From contig NZ_LR588414.1 in assembly GCF_901447155.2 (NCBI RefSeq), positions 1 through 64,000 on the forward strand: a DNA stretch of 64,000 nt. Direction: 5' to 3'. The notes below the pieces were generated by a model. That model saw only the letters and a program-made list of their open reading frames with translations, was not told where the DNA came from and made no database searches. The first letter of the stretch is position 1. Each line of letters starts with the position of its first letter. This stretch comes from Peptoniphilus catoniae. Lineage in GTDB: Bacteria > Bacillota > Clostridia > Tissierellales > Peptoniphilaceae. This document shows, in pieces, positions 16,526 to 24,547 of the stretch. The translations under genes and the position numbers were made by a program.

Positions 16526-16614
16526 AAACAATTTATAAATCAATTCAAAGTAAAGTGATAAATTTGAATGTTTTTATAATAAAATAGAGATGATATAATT
16601 AATTAGGTGATTTT

Positions 16615-17439
16615 ATGTTATGTAAAAAGAATTTATTAAAAAGATACATAAGGGAAATGACCAAGTACATGACCTATGAAAATTCTCAAAAAGCCTCTAA
16701 GGATCTTTATGAAATTATAGAGGAGGATCTTGGAAGCAATTATAGCTTGGAGGATCTGGAAAAATTTTTATTAAAGCTTGGCAGTCCCTATAACCTGTCT
16801 CAAAAATATCAATCTAAATCTAATATACTTATTTCAGGCAAAAATTATCTTATATTAAATAGACTTTTAAAATATTTTCTCTTAATTTTATTTGGAAGTA
16901 TTCTTATTTATTATTTAGCCTTTAACAGCAATCTGAAAGACCTTTTAGAAAGCTCCAAGGATTTATTATTGACAATATTCTTTTCTCTTCTAATTTCTCT
17001 ATGGATAGCTGAGAAGGTAAAAAACACCAAAATACTATCTTCTCTTTTAAAACCTTTTGAAATAAAAGATTTATATGGCAATAGGGAAAAATATATTTTT
17101 AGAAAGAATAAGCTTATTAATCTGATTTTATATTCTATGATAATATTTTTGAATGTTCACTACCTTGTTGGAAAAGGCATGGAAGTAGAAAAAAATATTC
17201 TTCAGGCGGCTTTTTTCTTTTTAGTTCTTAGAGATTCCAATAGAATATCTGAAGGAGAGTATGGAAAATATGTAACAATTTTATCTATAGTCTGTAACAC
17301 CTTTGTGGCTTTAGCAGTTTTATATTTAATGAGAGGGAATTTTAATTATGTTCCAATAAAGCTAAGTTACTTTTTCCTAATAATAGGCGCAATATTTGAT
17401 CTTTTATTTGTTACAAAAAAATTAAGAACTATAAATTAA
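16615..17439 (+). CDS. HAAS-like membrane protein
   Basis: 274 residues, GGTGAT SD. The N-terminal 70 residues form a helical domain (LLKRYIREMTKYMTYENSQKAS ... LEKFLLKLGSPYNLSQKY) resembling the HAAS/DUF1700-type signalling domain that usually joins a soluble partner to a membrane part. About seven hydrophobic helices follow. In related systems such proteins pair with PadR-type regulators, but none is beside it here. Function unknown. Confidence 0.6.
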   Translation: MLCKKNLLKRYIREMTKYMTYENSQKASKDLYEIIEEDLGSNYSLEDLEKFLLKLGSPYNLSQKYQSKSNILISGKNYLILNRLLKYFLLILFGSILIYYLAFNSNLKDLLESSKDLLLTIFFSLLISLWIAEKVKNTKILSSLLKPFEIKDLYGNREKYIFRKNKLINLILYSMIIFLNVHYLVGKGMEVEKNILQAAFFFLVLRDSNRISEGEYGKYVTILSIVCNTFVALAVLYLMRGNFNYVPIKLSYFFLIIGAIFDLLFVTKKLRTIN

Positions 17440-17450
17440 GTTTTATAAAC

Positions 17451-17478
17451 TTGATTTTAAAGGTTGAGGCTGTATAAT
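17451..17478 (+). promoter_or_regulatory. Promoter of the secreted stalk-domain protein gene
   Basis: TTGATT (17451-17456), a 16-base spacer, and TATAAT (17473-17478). Confidence 0.55.
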
Positions 17479-17513
17479 GTATCTTAGTAATTATTATATT
17501 TTAGGAGGATATT

Positions 17514-18314
17514 ATGAGAAAATTAACATCATTATCACTTGCAACAGTGCTTTTACTATCAATGGCTACACCTGTAAAGGCTGAAGAGGCAAAGGAATCA
17601 AAAGCTGAAGAAGCTAAGGTTAAAGTAGAAGAAGTATTAGAAAAGACAGAAGAAAAGGCTAAAGAAGCTGGCAAAAAAGTAGAAGAAAAAGCTGAAGAAG
17701 CTGGCAAAAAAGTAGAAGAAAAGGTTGAAGAAGTAAAAGGAAAAGTAGAAGAAAAAGCTACAGAAGTTAAGAGCGAATCAAGAAAAGTTAAAGTTTCTGT
17801 TCAAAAAGTTACTCTTAATGGAGCGCCTGTAACTATTTATGGATATAATATAGATGGAGAAAACTACTTTAAACTTAGAGATTTAGCAGCTGTACTTAAA
17901 GATACAGAAGCAAAATTTGGAGTTGAATACAAAGACGGAGTTGTAACTCTTAAAGACAAAGAAGATTATAAAGTTCTTGATACAGACCAAAAAGAAGTAG
18001 AAGCTGAAGCTGAAGCTATGCCTACAAATGATAAGGTTCTAGTAGGAGATAAGGCTCTTGAAGCAAAAGCATTTAAGATCAACGGAAATAACTACTACAG
18101 ACTAAGAGATCTTGGCAAAGCTTTAGAATTTGGTGTAGATTATGACGAAGCAACAAACACAGTTCTTCTAACTGACAAAATGGAAAAAGCTGAAGTAAAA
18201 GACGAAAAAGCAGAAGATAAAAAAGTAGAAGAAAAGAAAGCAGAAGAAAAGAAAGCAGAAGAAAAGAAAGAAGATAAAAAGGTAGAAGAAAAAGCTGAAA
18301 AAAAGGCTGAATAA
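17514..18314 (+). CDS. Secreted Lys/Glu-rich protein with stalk-type domain
   Basis: 266 residues, AGGAGGATATT SD. Signal peptide 1-23 (cleavage near VKA-EE). Residues 24-86 are a Lys/Glu/Ala coiled coil with an internal repeat (KEAGKKVEEKAEEAGKKVEE). Residues 97-222 contain two half-domains, each with N-Y-x-x-L-R-D-L (YFKLRDLAAVL and YYRLRDLGKAL), the pattern of copper-amine-oxidase N-terminal-like/stalk domains also seen in the protein at 771. The tail 223-266 is almost only Lys, Glu, Ala and Asp. No anchor motif. Probably exported and wall-associated through charge; function unknown. Confidence 0.75.
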   Translation: MRKLTSLSLATVLLLSMATPVKAEEAKESKAEEAKVKVEEVLEKTEEKAKEAGKKVEEKAEEAGKKVEEKVEEVKGKVEEKATEVKSESRKVKVSVQKVTLNGAPVTIYGYNIDGENYFKLRDLAAVLKDTEAKFGVEYKDGVVTLKDKEDYKVLDTDQKEVEAEAEAMPTNDKVLVGDKALEAKAFKINGNNYYRLRDLGKALEFGVDYDEATNTVLLTDKMEKAEVKDEKAEDKKVEEKKAEEKKAEEKKEDKKVEEKAEKKAE

Positions 18315-18335
18315 TCTTAAATAAGAATCTTTTTT

Positions 18336-18367
18336 AAAAGGAGGGGAATTTCCCCTTCTTTTTTTTA
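18336..18367 (+). terminator. Rho-independent terminator
   Basis: AAAGGAGGGGAA pairs with TTCCCCTTCTTT and is followed by a T-run. Confidence 0.88.
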
Positions 18368-18374
18368 TAATAAA

Positions 18375-18427
18375 GGTCAAAAAAAGTCAAAAATATATTT
18401 GACATTCTTTGACCTTCCATATATAAT
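18375..18427 (+). promoter_or_regulatory. hsp20 promoter overlapped by two CtsR-type operators
   Basis: GGTCAAA-AAA-AGTCAAA (18375-18391) matches the CtsR heptad direct repeat. On the other strand GGTCAAA-GAA-TGTCAAA (18398-18414) is a second, near-consensus copy. The promoter TTGACA (18399-18404), a 17-base spacer and TATAAT (18422-18427) is consensus, and its -35 lies inside the second operator, so CtsR binding would block RNA polymerase. Confidence 0.85.
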
Positions 18428-18436
18428 ATAAATAGG

Positions 18437-18463
18437 TTAGCAGTTAAGCACTGAGAGTGCTAA
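18437..18463 (+). promoter_or_regulatory. CIRCE element (HrcA operator), one half-site degenerate
   Basis: TTAGCAGTT, nine bases, GAGTGCTAA. The right half and the N9 spacing match CIRCE exactly; the left half differs from TTAGCACTC in its last three bases. It lies just downstream of the -10, a normal place for HrcA repression. Confidence 0.8.
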
Positions 18464-18482
18464 TATTAAAGGAGATGTTATT

Positions 18483-18929
18483 ATGATTAGACCATATGGA
18501 AGAAATGATTTAGGATTAGCGGATAAAGGATTTGAAGATTTTTACAATATGATTGATAATTTCTTTAATGATGAATTTACACCTCAAAGAGCAATTAACA
18601 GTGCATCCTTTAAGGTGGACATAGCTGAGGACGACAAGGGTTACACCGTTGAAGCTGAATTGCCCGGATTTGATAAGGAAGATATTTCAATAAGCTTAGA
18701 AGAAGGAAAGCTTACACTTGTAGCTGAGAAGAAAGAAGAAACAGATAAATCAGATAAGAGCAAAAACTATATTCATAAGGAAAGAAAGATGTCACACATG
18801 CAAAGAACCATGTTTTTTAAGAATATAGACGAAGACGGTTTAACTGCAAGGCTTGAAAATGGAGTTTTAGAAATTAAGGTTCCTAAAAAAGAAATTCAAA
18901 GCAAAACTAAAAATATAGCAATTGAATAA
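18483..18929 (+). CDS. hsp20: Small heat shock protein Hsp20
   Basis: 148 residues, AAAGGAGATG SD. The alpha-crystallin domain covers about 44-148 (FKVDIAEDDKGYTVEAELPGFDKEDI) and ends in GVLEIKVPKKE, followed by a short C-terminal extension. It holds unfolded proteins for refolding by ATP-dependent chaperones. The upstream DNA has both CtsR and CIRCE sites, so it should be induced strongly by heat through loss of both repressors. Confidence 0.95.
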   Translation: MIRPYGRNDLGLADKGFEDFYNMIDNFFNDEFTPQRAINSASFKVDIAEDDKGYTVEAELPGFDKEDISISLEEGKLTLVAEKKEETDKSDKSKNYIHKERKMSHMQRTMFFKNIDEDGLTARLENGVLEIKVPKKEIQSKTKNIAIE

Positions 18930-18941
18930 TAATCTTTAAAG

Positions 18942-18990
18942 AAGAAAACCTATAGAATGGCAAAACTTGCTACTCTATAGGTTTTCTTTA
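18942..18990. terminator. Bidirectional terminator between hsp20 and pdxR
   Basis: AAGAAAACCTATAGA (18942-18956) pairs with TCTATAGGTTTTCTT (18974-18988). The right arm overlaps the last codons and stop of the convergent pdxR gene. Confidence 0.88.
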
Positions 18991-20348
18991 CTTTTAGACT
19001 CTTCTATTAATAGATTTATCCCATCCTTTAATTTACTATAAGACATATTCCCAAAGCCTAGAATTATCCTGGGCCTTTTATAGGGGGGTTTACCTTCGTA
19101 AAATTTTGAAAGAGGTATAATATTTACACTTTTTTTCCTTAAATTTTCGGCCAATTGATCTTCACTTAGATTTGTAGAAATTTCTAAAATAAAGTGAAGT
19201 CCAGCTTTTTTATCAATAATTTTAAAATTTTCTTCCTCCTTAAAAAGGCAAAGAGCAAATTTTCTTCTGTCATCATATAATTTTCTCATTTTATTCAGAT
19301 GCCTTTCAAAGTATCCATTATCTATAAATCTTGATAAGGCTCCCTGAATGAGATTAGGCACCGGACAGTTTAAGAAGGGTTTTAAAATCTCATATTTCTT
19401 TAAAAGATCCTTAGGCAAAACCATAAAACTTACACGAAGAGTAGGAGATATGGATTTGGAAAAGTTGGATATATAAATAACCCGATCCCACTTGTCAAGG
19501 CTTTTTAGGGCCGGAACAGGTCTACCATAGTACTTAAATTCACTATCATAGTCATCTTCTATTAGGTAGCCTGATCTTTTTGTTACCTCATTTAAAATTT
19601 CAACTCTTCTTGTAACTGGCATAAGAGAACCTGTTGGAAATTGATGAGAGGGAGTTATTAAAAGAATTTGCTCCTTTTTAATTTTTTTGGGATTCATTCC
19701 TTCTTCATCTATATCTATAAAATTGTATTTTCTTTTATTTAAATCAAGAAGTGTTTTTAAGTCCTTGTAGCCGGGATTCTCTAAACCGAAAATTGCATCT
19801 TCCGGTAAAAGATATAGGAGAGTTTGAAAAAGATATTCAAGGCCTGAACTTACTATAATAGATGAGGGGTCAACCTCTATTGCTCTTGATGATTTTAAAT
19901 AGCTTGCAATAGATTTTCTAAGGGGATAAAGTCCCTTGGAGGACCTGATGTTAAGTAGGTTTTCATCTTTCATAAAATCATTTATTATTTTTTTAAAGTT
20001 GGTGTTGGGGAAATTAAATTCCGAATTTTTATTAAGGTCAAAATCGTAAGTATATGATTTTTTAACAGGTGGAGAAATATTTATATCTTCTTTTTTTAGG
20101 CTTAAAAGGTTATCTATCTTAGATACAAAAAAGCCGACTCTTTCCTTAGAATAAATATAGCCTTCATCAACTAGACTTTCATAAGCGGAGCTAACGGTAT
20201 TAGTTGATACGCCAAGGTGATTTGCCAGGTTTCTCTTTGATGGCAAGGGGCTGTCAGGTTTAAGGTTTCCTTTTATAATTTCTTCCTTTATTGAAAGATA
20301 TATTTGCAAAAAAAGAGGAGAATTTTTATTAAAGTCAATAGTAATCAT
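18975..20348 (-). CDS. pdxR: MocR-type GntR/aminotransferase regulator (PdxR-like)
   Basis: 457 residues. The N-terminal winged helix (IKGNLKPDSPLPSKRNLANHLGVSTNTVSSAY) is a GntR domain; the rest is a class I aminotransferase fold with a PLP-Lys region (ISNFSKSISPTLR). Such regulators bind PLP and commonly activate PLP synthesis genes. It is divergent from pdxS with an 85-bp gap, which makes it the probable regulator of pdxS. Known in relatives: PLP binding turns activation off. The specific role is inferred from the neighbour. Confidence 0.88.
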   Translation of the reverse strand: MITIDFNKNSPLFLQIYLSIKEEIIKGNLKPDSPLPSKRNLANHLGVSTNTVSSAYESLVDEGYIYSKERVGFFVSKIDNLLSLKKEDINISPPVKKSYTYDFDLNKNSEFNFPNTNFKKIINDFMKDENLLNIRSSKGLYPLRKSIASYLKSSRAIEVDPSSIIVSSGLEYLFQTLLYLLPEDAIFGLENPGYKDLKTLLDLNKRKYNFIDIDEEGMNPKKIKKEQILLITPSHQFPTGSLMPVTRRVEILNEVTKRSGYLIEDDYDSEFKYYGRPVPALKSLDKWDRVIYISNFSKSISPTLRVSFMVLPKDLLKKYEILKPFLNCPVPNLIQGALSRFIDNGYFERHLNKMRKLYDDRRKFALCLFKEEENFKIIDKKAGLHFILEISTNLSEDQLAENLRKKSVNIIPLSKFYEGKPPYKRPRIILGFGNMSYSKLKDGINLLIEESKSKENL

Positions 20349-20433
20349 CTGGTACCTCCAAATTTGTCTGTTTTGATACTTTTAATAATATCAGATTAAA
20401 AATATAATATCATCAAAGAAAGAGGGATGGAAG

Positions 20434-21291
20434 ATGAATAAAAAATTTATAGAAATAACTGAGTCTTTAAAGGGTGGAGTAATAATGGACGTTACCACAC
20501 CTGAGCAGGCACTTATAGCACAAAAAGCAGGAGCAGTTGCCGTAATGGCACTTGAAAGAATACCGGCGGATATTCGTGCTGCAGGTGGAGTATCAAGAAT
20601 GAGTGATCCTAAAATGATTAAAGAGATACAAAAAGCTGTAGATATACCTGTTATGGCTAAGGTAAGAATAGGGCACTTTGTTGAAGCTTCTATTTTAGAG
20701 GCTATAAAAATAGATTATATAGACGAATCCGAAGTTCTTACTCCGGCGGACAATCAATTTCACATAGACAAGACGAAATTTAACACTCCTTTTGTTTGTG
20801 GTGCAAGAAACTTGCCTGAAGCACTTAGAAGAATAGAAGAGGGTGCAGCTATGATAAGGACTAAGGGAGAAGCCGGCACAGGAGATGTGTCTCAAGCAGT
20901 TAATCACCTTAGACAAATACTTGGAGAAATAGCCTTGGTAGTAAGTAAAAAGGAAGACGAGCTTTATAATCTTGCCAAGGAAATGGGAGTAAGCTTTGAC
21001 CTTATTAAATATGTTCATGACAATGGCAAGCTTCCTGTTGCAAACTTCAGTGCAGGGGGAGTTGCAACACCTGCTGATGCCGCCCTTATGAGAAGACTTG
21101 GAGCAGAAGGAGTTTTTGTAGGCTCAGGAATATTTAAGTCTGATAACCCTGAAAAAAGAGCCAAGGCAATAGTTGCCGCAGTACAAAATTATATGGATGA
21201 TAAAATTATTGCAGAAGTTTCTGAAGACTTGGGAGAAGCCATGGTAGGCATTAATGAAGAGGAAATTAAAACAATAATGGCAAACAGATAA
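20434..21291 (+). CDS. pdxS: Pyridoxal 5'-phosphate synthase, synthase subunit
   Basis: 285 residues, SD AGAGGGATGG. It builds PLP from ribose 5-phosphate, glyceraldehyde 3-phosphate and ammonia. Catalytic lysines K76 (VMAKVRIGH) and K144 ([11 protein letters not shown]) have the family spacing of 68. The PGGVATPAD-type loop appears as AGGVATPAD. The partner glutaminase pdxT, which normally follows, is missing; a terminator comes directly after, so ammonia must come from free NH3 or from a PdxT encoded elsewhere. Divergent from the PdxR-like regulator. Confidence 0.96.
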   Translation: MNKKFIEITESLKGGVIMDVTTPEQALIAQKAGAVAVMALERIPADIRAAGGVSRMSDPKMIKEIQKAVDIPVMAKVRIGHFVEASILEAIKIDYIDESEVLTPADNQFHIDKTKFNTPFVCGARNLPEALRRIEEGAAMIRTKGEAGTGDVSQAVNHLRQILGEIALVVSKKEDELYNLAKEMGVSFDLIKYVHDNGKLPVANFSAGGVATPADAALMRRLGAEGVFVGSGIFKSDNPEKRAKAIVAAVQNYMDDKIIAEVSEDLGEAMVGINEEEIKTIMANR

Positions 21292-21310
21292 GCTAATCTA
21301 TAAATAATTA

Positions 21311-21337
21311 AATCCACTCTTAGGGGTGGATTTTTTT
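21311..21337 (+). terminator. Terminator of pdxS
   Basis: AATCCAC pairs with GTGGATT and is followed by a T-run. Confidence 0.88.
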
Positions 21338-21389
21338 ATTTAAAATCATAAAGCTTTTAAATATGGGTACTTAATAATAAGGTGATACT

Positions 21390-22367
21390 ATGAAAAAATT
21401 ATATTTTTTATTTATTGTAAGCTTGATTTTAAACTTGTCACTTAGTGGAAATGTCCTTGGAAGAGATCTATATGTTGAAGGTGAATTAAAGTCCGGCGAT
21501 TATAGAATCAAAGCCTCAACAGATATACCCTATACTGAAGTTACATTAAAGGATCAAAACGATAAACTTATAGGAGAGGCTGTGGCCGATAAGGAAGGCA
21601 GCTTTTATATGGATTTAACAAGACAATTAGTAGCGGGAGAGGACTTATACTTTCATCTGTTATATAATGATTTTGAAGAAATTTTCACCTATAAGGTTAA
21701 ACTTAGTGAAATAGGAAATCTTACAAGGCCCGCCTATATAAAAGGTTATGAAGACGGATCATTTAAGCCTGACAAGGAAGTTACAAGGGCAGAGGTTTGT
21801 GCCATGTTCTCAAAGCTTATTAATGGATCTGAAGATTTTGGGACATCTGATATTACAAAATTCATAGATGCCAATGAAGAGTGGTACAGTCCCTATATAA
21901 ACTATATGGTATCCAAAGACCTTATAAAAGGCTACCCTGACGGAAGGTTTAAAGCTGAAAATTTTATAAGTAGAGGAGAATTTGCACAAGTAGCGGCAAA
22001 TTATCTAAATGAAGATAAAAAATTTTCAAGTGGATTTAAAGATGTAGAGGATTATTGGGCAAAGGATGCTATAGATTTATTAGTTGCGAATAATATAGTA
22101 AAGGGTTACCCTGACGGATCCTTTAAACCTGAAAATAAAATTACAAGAGCAGAGGCGGTAAAAATTTTAAATGCTGTTTTCAGCAGATATTCAACTGAGG
22201 ACTCCTTTAAGAATTTTTCCGGAAGGATAAAACTTAATAGGTTTAATGATATAGATGAAAAAGCTTGGTATTATGCAGATATAATAGACGCATCGGTGGC
22301 ACATAACTCTTATAGAATATCAGAGGAAGATAAAAGAGAAATTTGGACAGATATATTAGATAATTAG
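21390..22367 (+). CDS. SLH-domain surface protein
   Basis: 325 residues, GGTGAT SD. Signal peptide about 1-24. A short beta domain (SGDYRIKASTDIPYTEVTLKDQ) is followed by three S-layer homology motifs with IKGYEDGSFKPD, IKGYPDGRFKAE and VKGYPDGSFKPE, each followed by a TRAE/SRGE turn. SLH triplets bind pyruvylated secondary wall polymers, so this protein sits on the cell wall. The last 40 residues are a short extra piece. It is followed 8 bases later by the DUF3783 gene. Confidence 0.9.
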   Translation: MKKLYFLFIVSLILNLSLSGNVLGRDLYVEGELKSGDYRIKASTDIPYTEVTLKDQNDKLIGEAVADKEGSFYMDLTRQLVAGEDLYFHLLYNDFEEIFTYKVKLSEIGNLTRPAYIKGYEDGSFKPDKEVTRAEVCAMFSKLINGSEDFGTSDITKFIDANEEWYSPYINYMVSKDLIKGYPDGRFKAENFISRGEFAQVAANYLNEDKKFSSGFKDVEDYWAKDAIDLLVANNIVKGYPDGSFKPENKITRAEAVKILNAVFSRYSTEDSFKNFSGRIKLNRFNDIDEKAWYYADIIDASVAHNSYRISEEDKREIWTDILDN

Positions 22368-22375
22368 GAGGTTAT

Positions 22376-22912
22376 ATGGAAAAGAAAATATTTATTCACG
22401 GCTTTAAGGATAAGGAAAGGTTAAGCAAAGTTAAGTCTTTAGCAAAAGACTTAGGACTTGATCTTTATGAAATAAAAGAAGAGGATCTTAAAAAGACTCC
22501 CGGGGATCTTTTAGGAGAAGACCACAGTTTAACACAAGCCTATAAGGGTGGAGATGTAGATACGGAATTTATGCTTTTTTCAGATTTTGACAGAAGTATT
22601 TTACAAAAGTATATTTTAGACCTTAGACAAGAGGGGATAAAGGTAGATCATAAGTGCGTAGTTACTAAATACACCATGTCATGGGAAATAGGTTATATAA
22701 TTGAGCATATTATGGAAGAGCATGAAGTAATGGAAGAATTTAAAAGATTAAAGGATCTTGTAGAAGAAGGAAGAGATAAGCTTTCAGTAAATCCTGATGA
22801 AAATCTAAAAAATGCCTTGGACTATGCTTTAAGTTTAAGTGAGCTGGAAGAGGTTAGCCTAAAGGATGTAAAAGACAGATATGAGAAGCTAAAGGAGGCC
22901 ATATCAAATTGA
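22376..22912 (+). CDS. DUF3783 protein
   Basis: 178 residues, AGGAGG SD. Soluble, acidic. The N-terminal 80 residues (IFIHGFKDKERLSKV ... EFMLFSDFDRSIL) match the DUF3783 pattern found in clostridia; the rest is helical. Function unknown. It starts 8 bases after the SLH gene and overlaps the start of the aminopeptidase by 4 bases. Confidence 0.7.
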   Translation: MEKKIFIHGFKDKERLSKVKSLAKDLGLDLYEIKEEDLKKTPGDLLGEDHSLTQAYKGGDVDTEFMLFSDFDRSILQKYILDLRQEGIKVDHKCVVTKYTMSWEIGYIIEHIMEEHEVMEEFKRLKDLVEEGRDKLSVNPDENLKNALDYALSLSELEEVSLKDVKDRYEKLKEAISN

Positions 22913-24186
22913 GCTTAAATAAGGAATTGATAGATTTTATAGATAGAAGTCCCTGTTCATATTTTACAGTGAAAAACACCAAAAATCTTTTAGATAAAGT
23001 GGGCTTTAAAGAATATAAATTTTCTGAAAAATTTTCTTTTAAGGGTGGAGAAAAGGGATACTTTATAGTAAATGATTCATCTATTATTGCCTTTAATATA
23101 GGTAATGAGAATATAGAAGAAGGAGGATTTAAGGTAATTGCTTCCCACAGCGATTCTCCCGGATTTAGAATTAAATCAAAGTCGCCTATAGTGGATAAGG
23201 GGATAATAAAGCTTAACACTGAAGTTTATGGAGGTCCTATTTATTCAACTTGGTTGGACAGGGTACTTTCTATAGCCGGAAGAGTTATAGTTAGAGAAAA
23301 TAATCCCTTTAAGCCTAAGACTTTGCTAATTAATATAGACAGGGATCTTCTTACCATACCAAATCTTGCCATTCACATGAACAGAGAAGTAAATAAGGGC
23401 TTTGCCTATGATCCTCAAAAGCATCTTCTTCCCATAATATCCTTGGATAAAAAGGGAAATGAAAAATTTCTTTTAGATTTATTGGCAGAAGAGCTTGAAA
23501 TTAACAAGGAAGAGATTTTAGATTGCGATCTCTACTTATATGACAGACAAAAAAGCAGCCTTATAGGTAAAAATGAAGAAATGATATCAGCAGGTAGGCA
23601 GGACAATCTTTCCATGGTTTATACAAGTCTTAGAGCCTTTATAGATACTGAGCCTATGGGAGTAAATGTTCTTTTAATTACAGATAATGAAGAAGTAGGG
23701 TCAAATTCAATTCAAGGGGCTGATTCTCAAATTGCGGAAAATTCTTTTGAAAGAATAGCTCTGGCTCTTGGAAAAAATAAGGAAGACTATCTAAGGGCCG
23801 TTGAAAACTCTTTTGTTATTTCCGCTGACATGGCTCATGGATTACATCCTAACTTTAAGGAAACAACAGATCCGACAAATATACCTTTGTTGGGAGAGGG
23901 CCCTGTAATTAAATACTCATCCAACAAGGCATATACATCAGATGCTTATTCAGCTTCTGTATTTATGGAGCTTTGTAAAGAAGCTGGGGTTAAGTTTCAG
24001 ACCTTCTATAATCTTTCAGGAAAAACCGGCGGAACTACAATAGGTCCCATAACGGCAAAGTATTTTAGAGCAAGGTCAGTTGATGTGGGCAATCCTCTTT
24101 TAGCCATGCATTCAGTAAGAGAACTTGGATCAGTTAAGGACAATTTATCTATTTATAAAGTGTTTAAAGAATTTTACAAAGGTTGA
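22909..24186 (+). CDS. M18 family aminopeptidase
   Basis: 425 residues from a TTG start overlapping the previous stop, with AAAGGAGG upstream. Di-zinc tetrahedral aminopeptidase signatures: ASHSDSPGF (H80, D82), DNEEVGSNSIQGA and ISADMAHGLHPN. The C-terminal KTGGTTIGPI segment and MHSVREL motif are typical of the family. It removes N-terminal residues from peptides in the cytoplasm. The stop lies within the duplicated segment that begins at 24182. Confidence 0.95.
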   Translation: MSLNKELIDFIDRSPCSYFTVKNTKNLLDKVGFKEYKFSEKFSFKGGEKGYFIVNDSSIIAFNIGNENIEEGGFKVIASHSDSPGFRIKSKSPIVDKGIIKLNTEVYGGPIYSTWLDRVLSIAGRVIVRENNPFKPKTLLINIDRDLLTIPNLAIHMNREVNKGFAYDPQKHLLPIISLDKKGNEKFLLDLLAEELEINKEEILDCDLYLYDRQKSSLIGKNEEMISAGRQDNLSMVYTSLRAFIDTEPMGVNVLLITDNEEVGSNSIQGADSQIAENSFERIALALGKNKEDYLRAVENSFVISADMAHGLHPNFKETTDPTNIPLLGEGPVIKYSSNKAYTSDAYSASVFMELCKEAGVKFQTFYNLSGKTGGTTIGPITAKYFRARSVDVGNPLLAMHSVRELGSVKDNLSIYKVFKEFYKG

Positions 24187-24195
24187 TAAAATATA

Positions 24196-24236
24196 AAAGA
24201 GTAGTCGGAAACATATCCGGTTACTCTTTATTTTTA
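24196..24236. terminator. Terminator after M18 aminopeptidase
   Basis: AGAGTAGTCGGA pairs with TCCGGTTACTCT (GU pairs in the middle), flanked by A and T runs. Its twin is at 26210-26250. Confidence 0.85.
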
Positions 24237-24306
24237 TCTTATCAGCATATTCTCCATAATCATCTTCCTTAATTTTGTACGTAGGGATAAATCTTAGAGA
24301 GTATCT
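24230..24306 (-). pseudogene. Remnant of an msrB 3' end
   Basis: On the minus strand the DNA reads SLRFIPTYK...DYGEYADK, matching the C-terminus SLRFIPLDK...GYGEYIDK of the intact MsrAB protein encoded at 26242-27315. One inserted base removes the original stop. Upstream similarity fades quickly and there is no start or ribosome binding site. Confidence 0.75.
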
Positions 24307-24547
24307 TTTAAAACAACAGATAGACAGCGATAAAATTAAAAACTTTTGTAACTTCGTTGAATAAATCCATAAGCTGGAGTAGTATTACATATAAGTAGAT
24401 TTTGCTTATATCTTGTATAATGGCTAAGTTCACCAACAAATAAGACAAACTCACAAATATCTATAGTCAACTAATTCGCCACTTAAGCTTTAACAAGTTC
24501 TCAAGTGGAGGACTTTTGAAGGCTATGCAAAAGAAAAGGAGGGCTTA
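24307..24547 (+). other. Upstream region of the aconitase X pair
   Basis: No gene. A TATAAT at 24416-24421 may be the -10, with no clear -35. Two perfect short inverted repeats lie just before the SD: CCACTT/AAGTGG (24479-24508) and CTTTTG/CAAAAG (24513-24533). AAGGAGGG at 24536-24543 is the ribosome binding site. Confidence 0.45.

Larger units (their letters stand above)
24182..24306. repeat. Direct repeat (left copy): terminator plus msrB tail
   Basis: About 125 bases starting GTTGATAAAATATAAAAGAG align with 26196-26319. The 5' half, containing the terminator, is almost identical; the 3' half has more changes. The right copy is the real end of msrAB; this copy is not under selection. The two copies flank the aconitase X genes. 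Confidence 0.82.
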
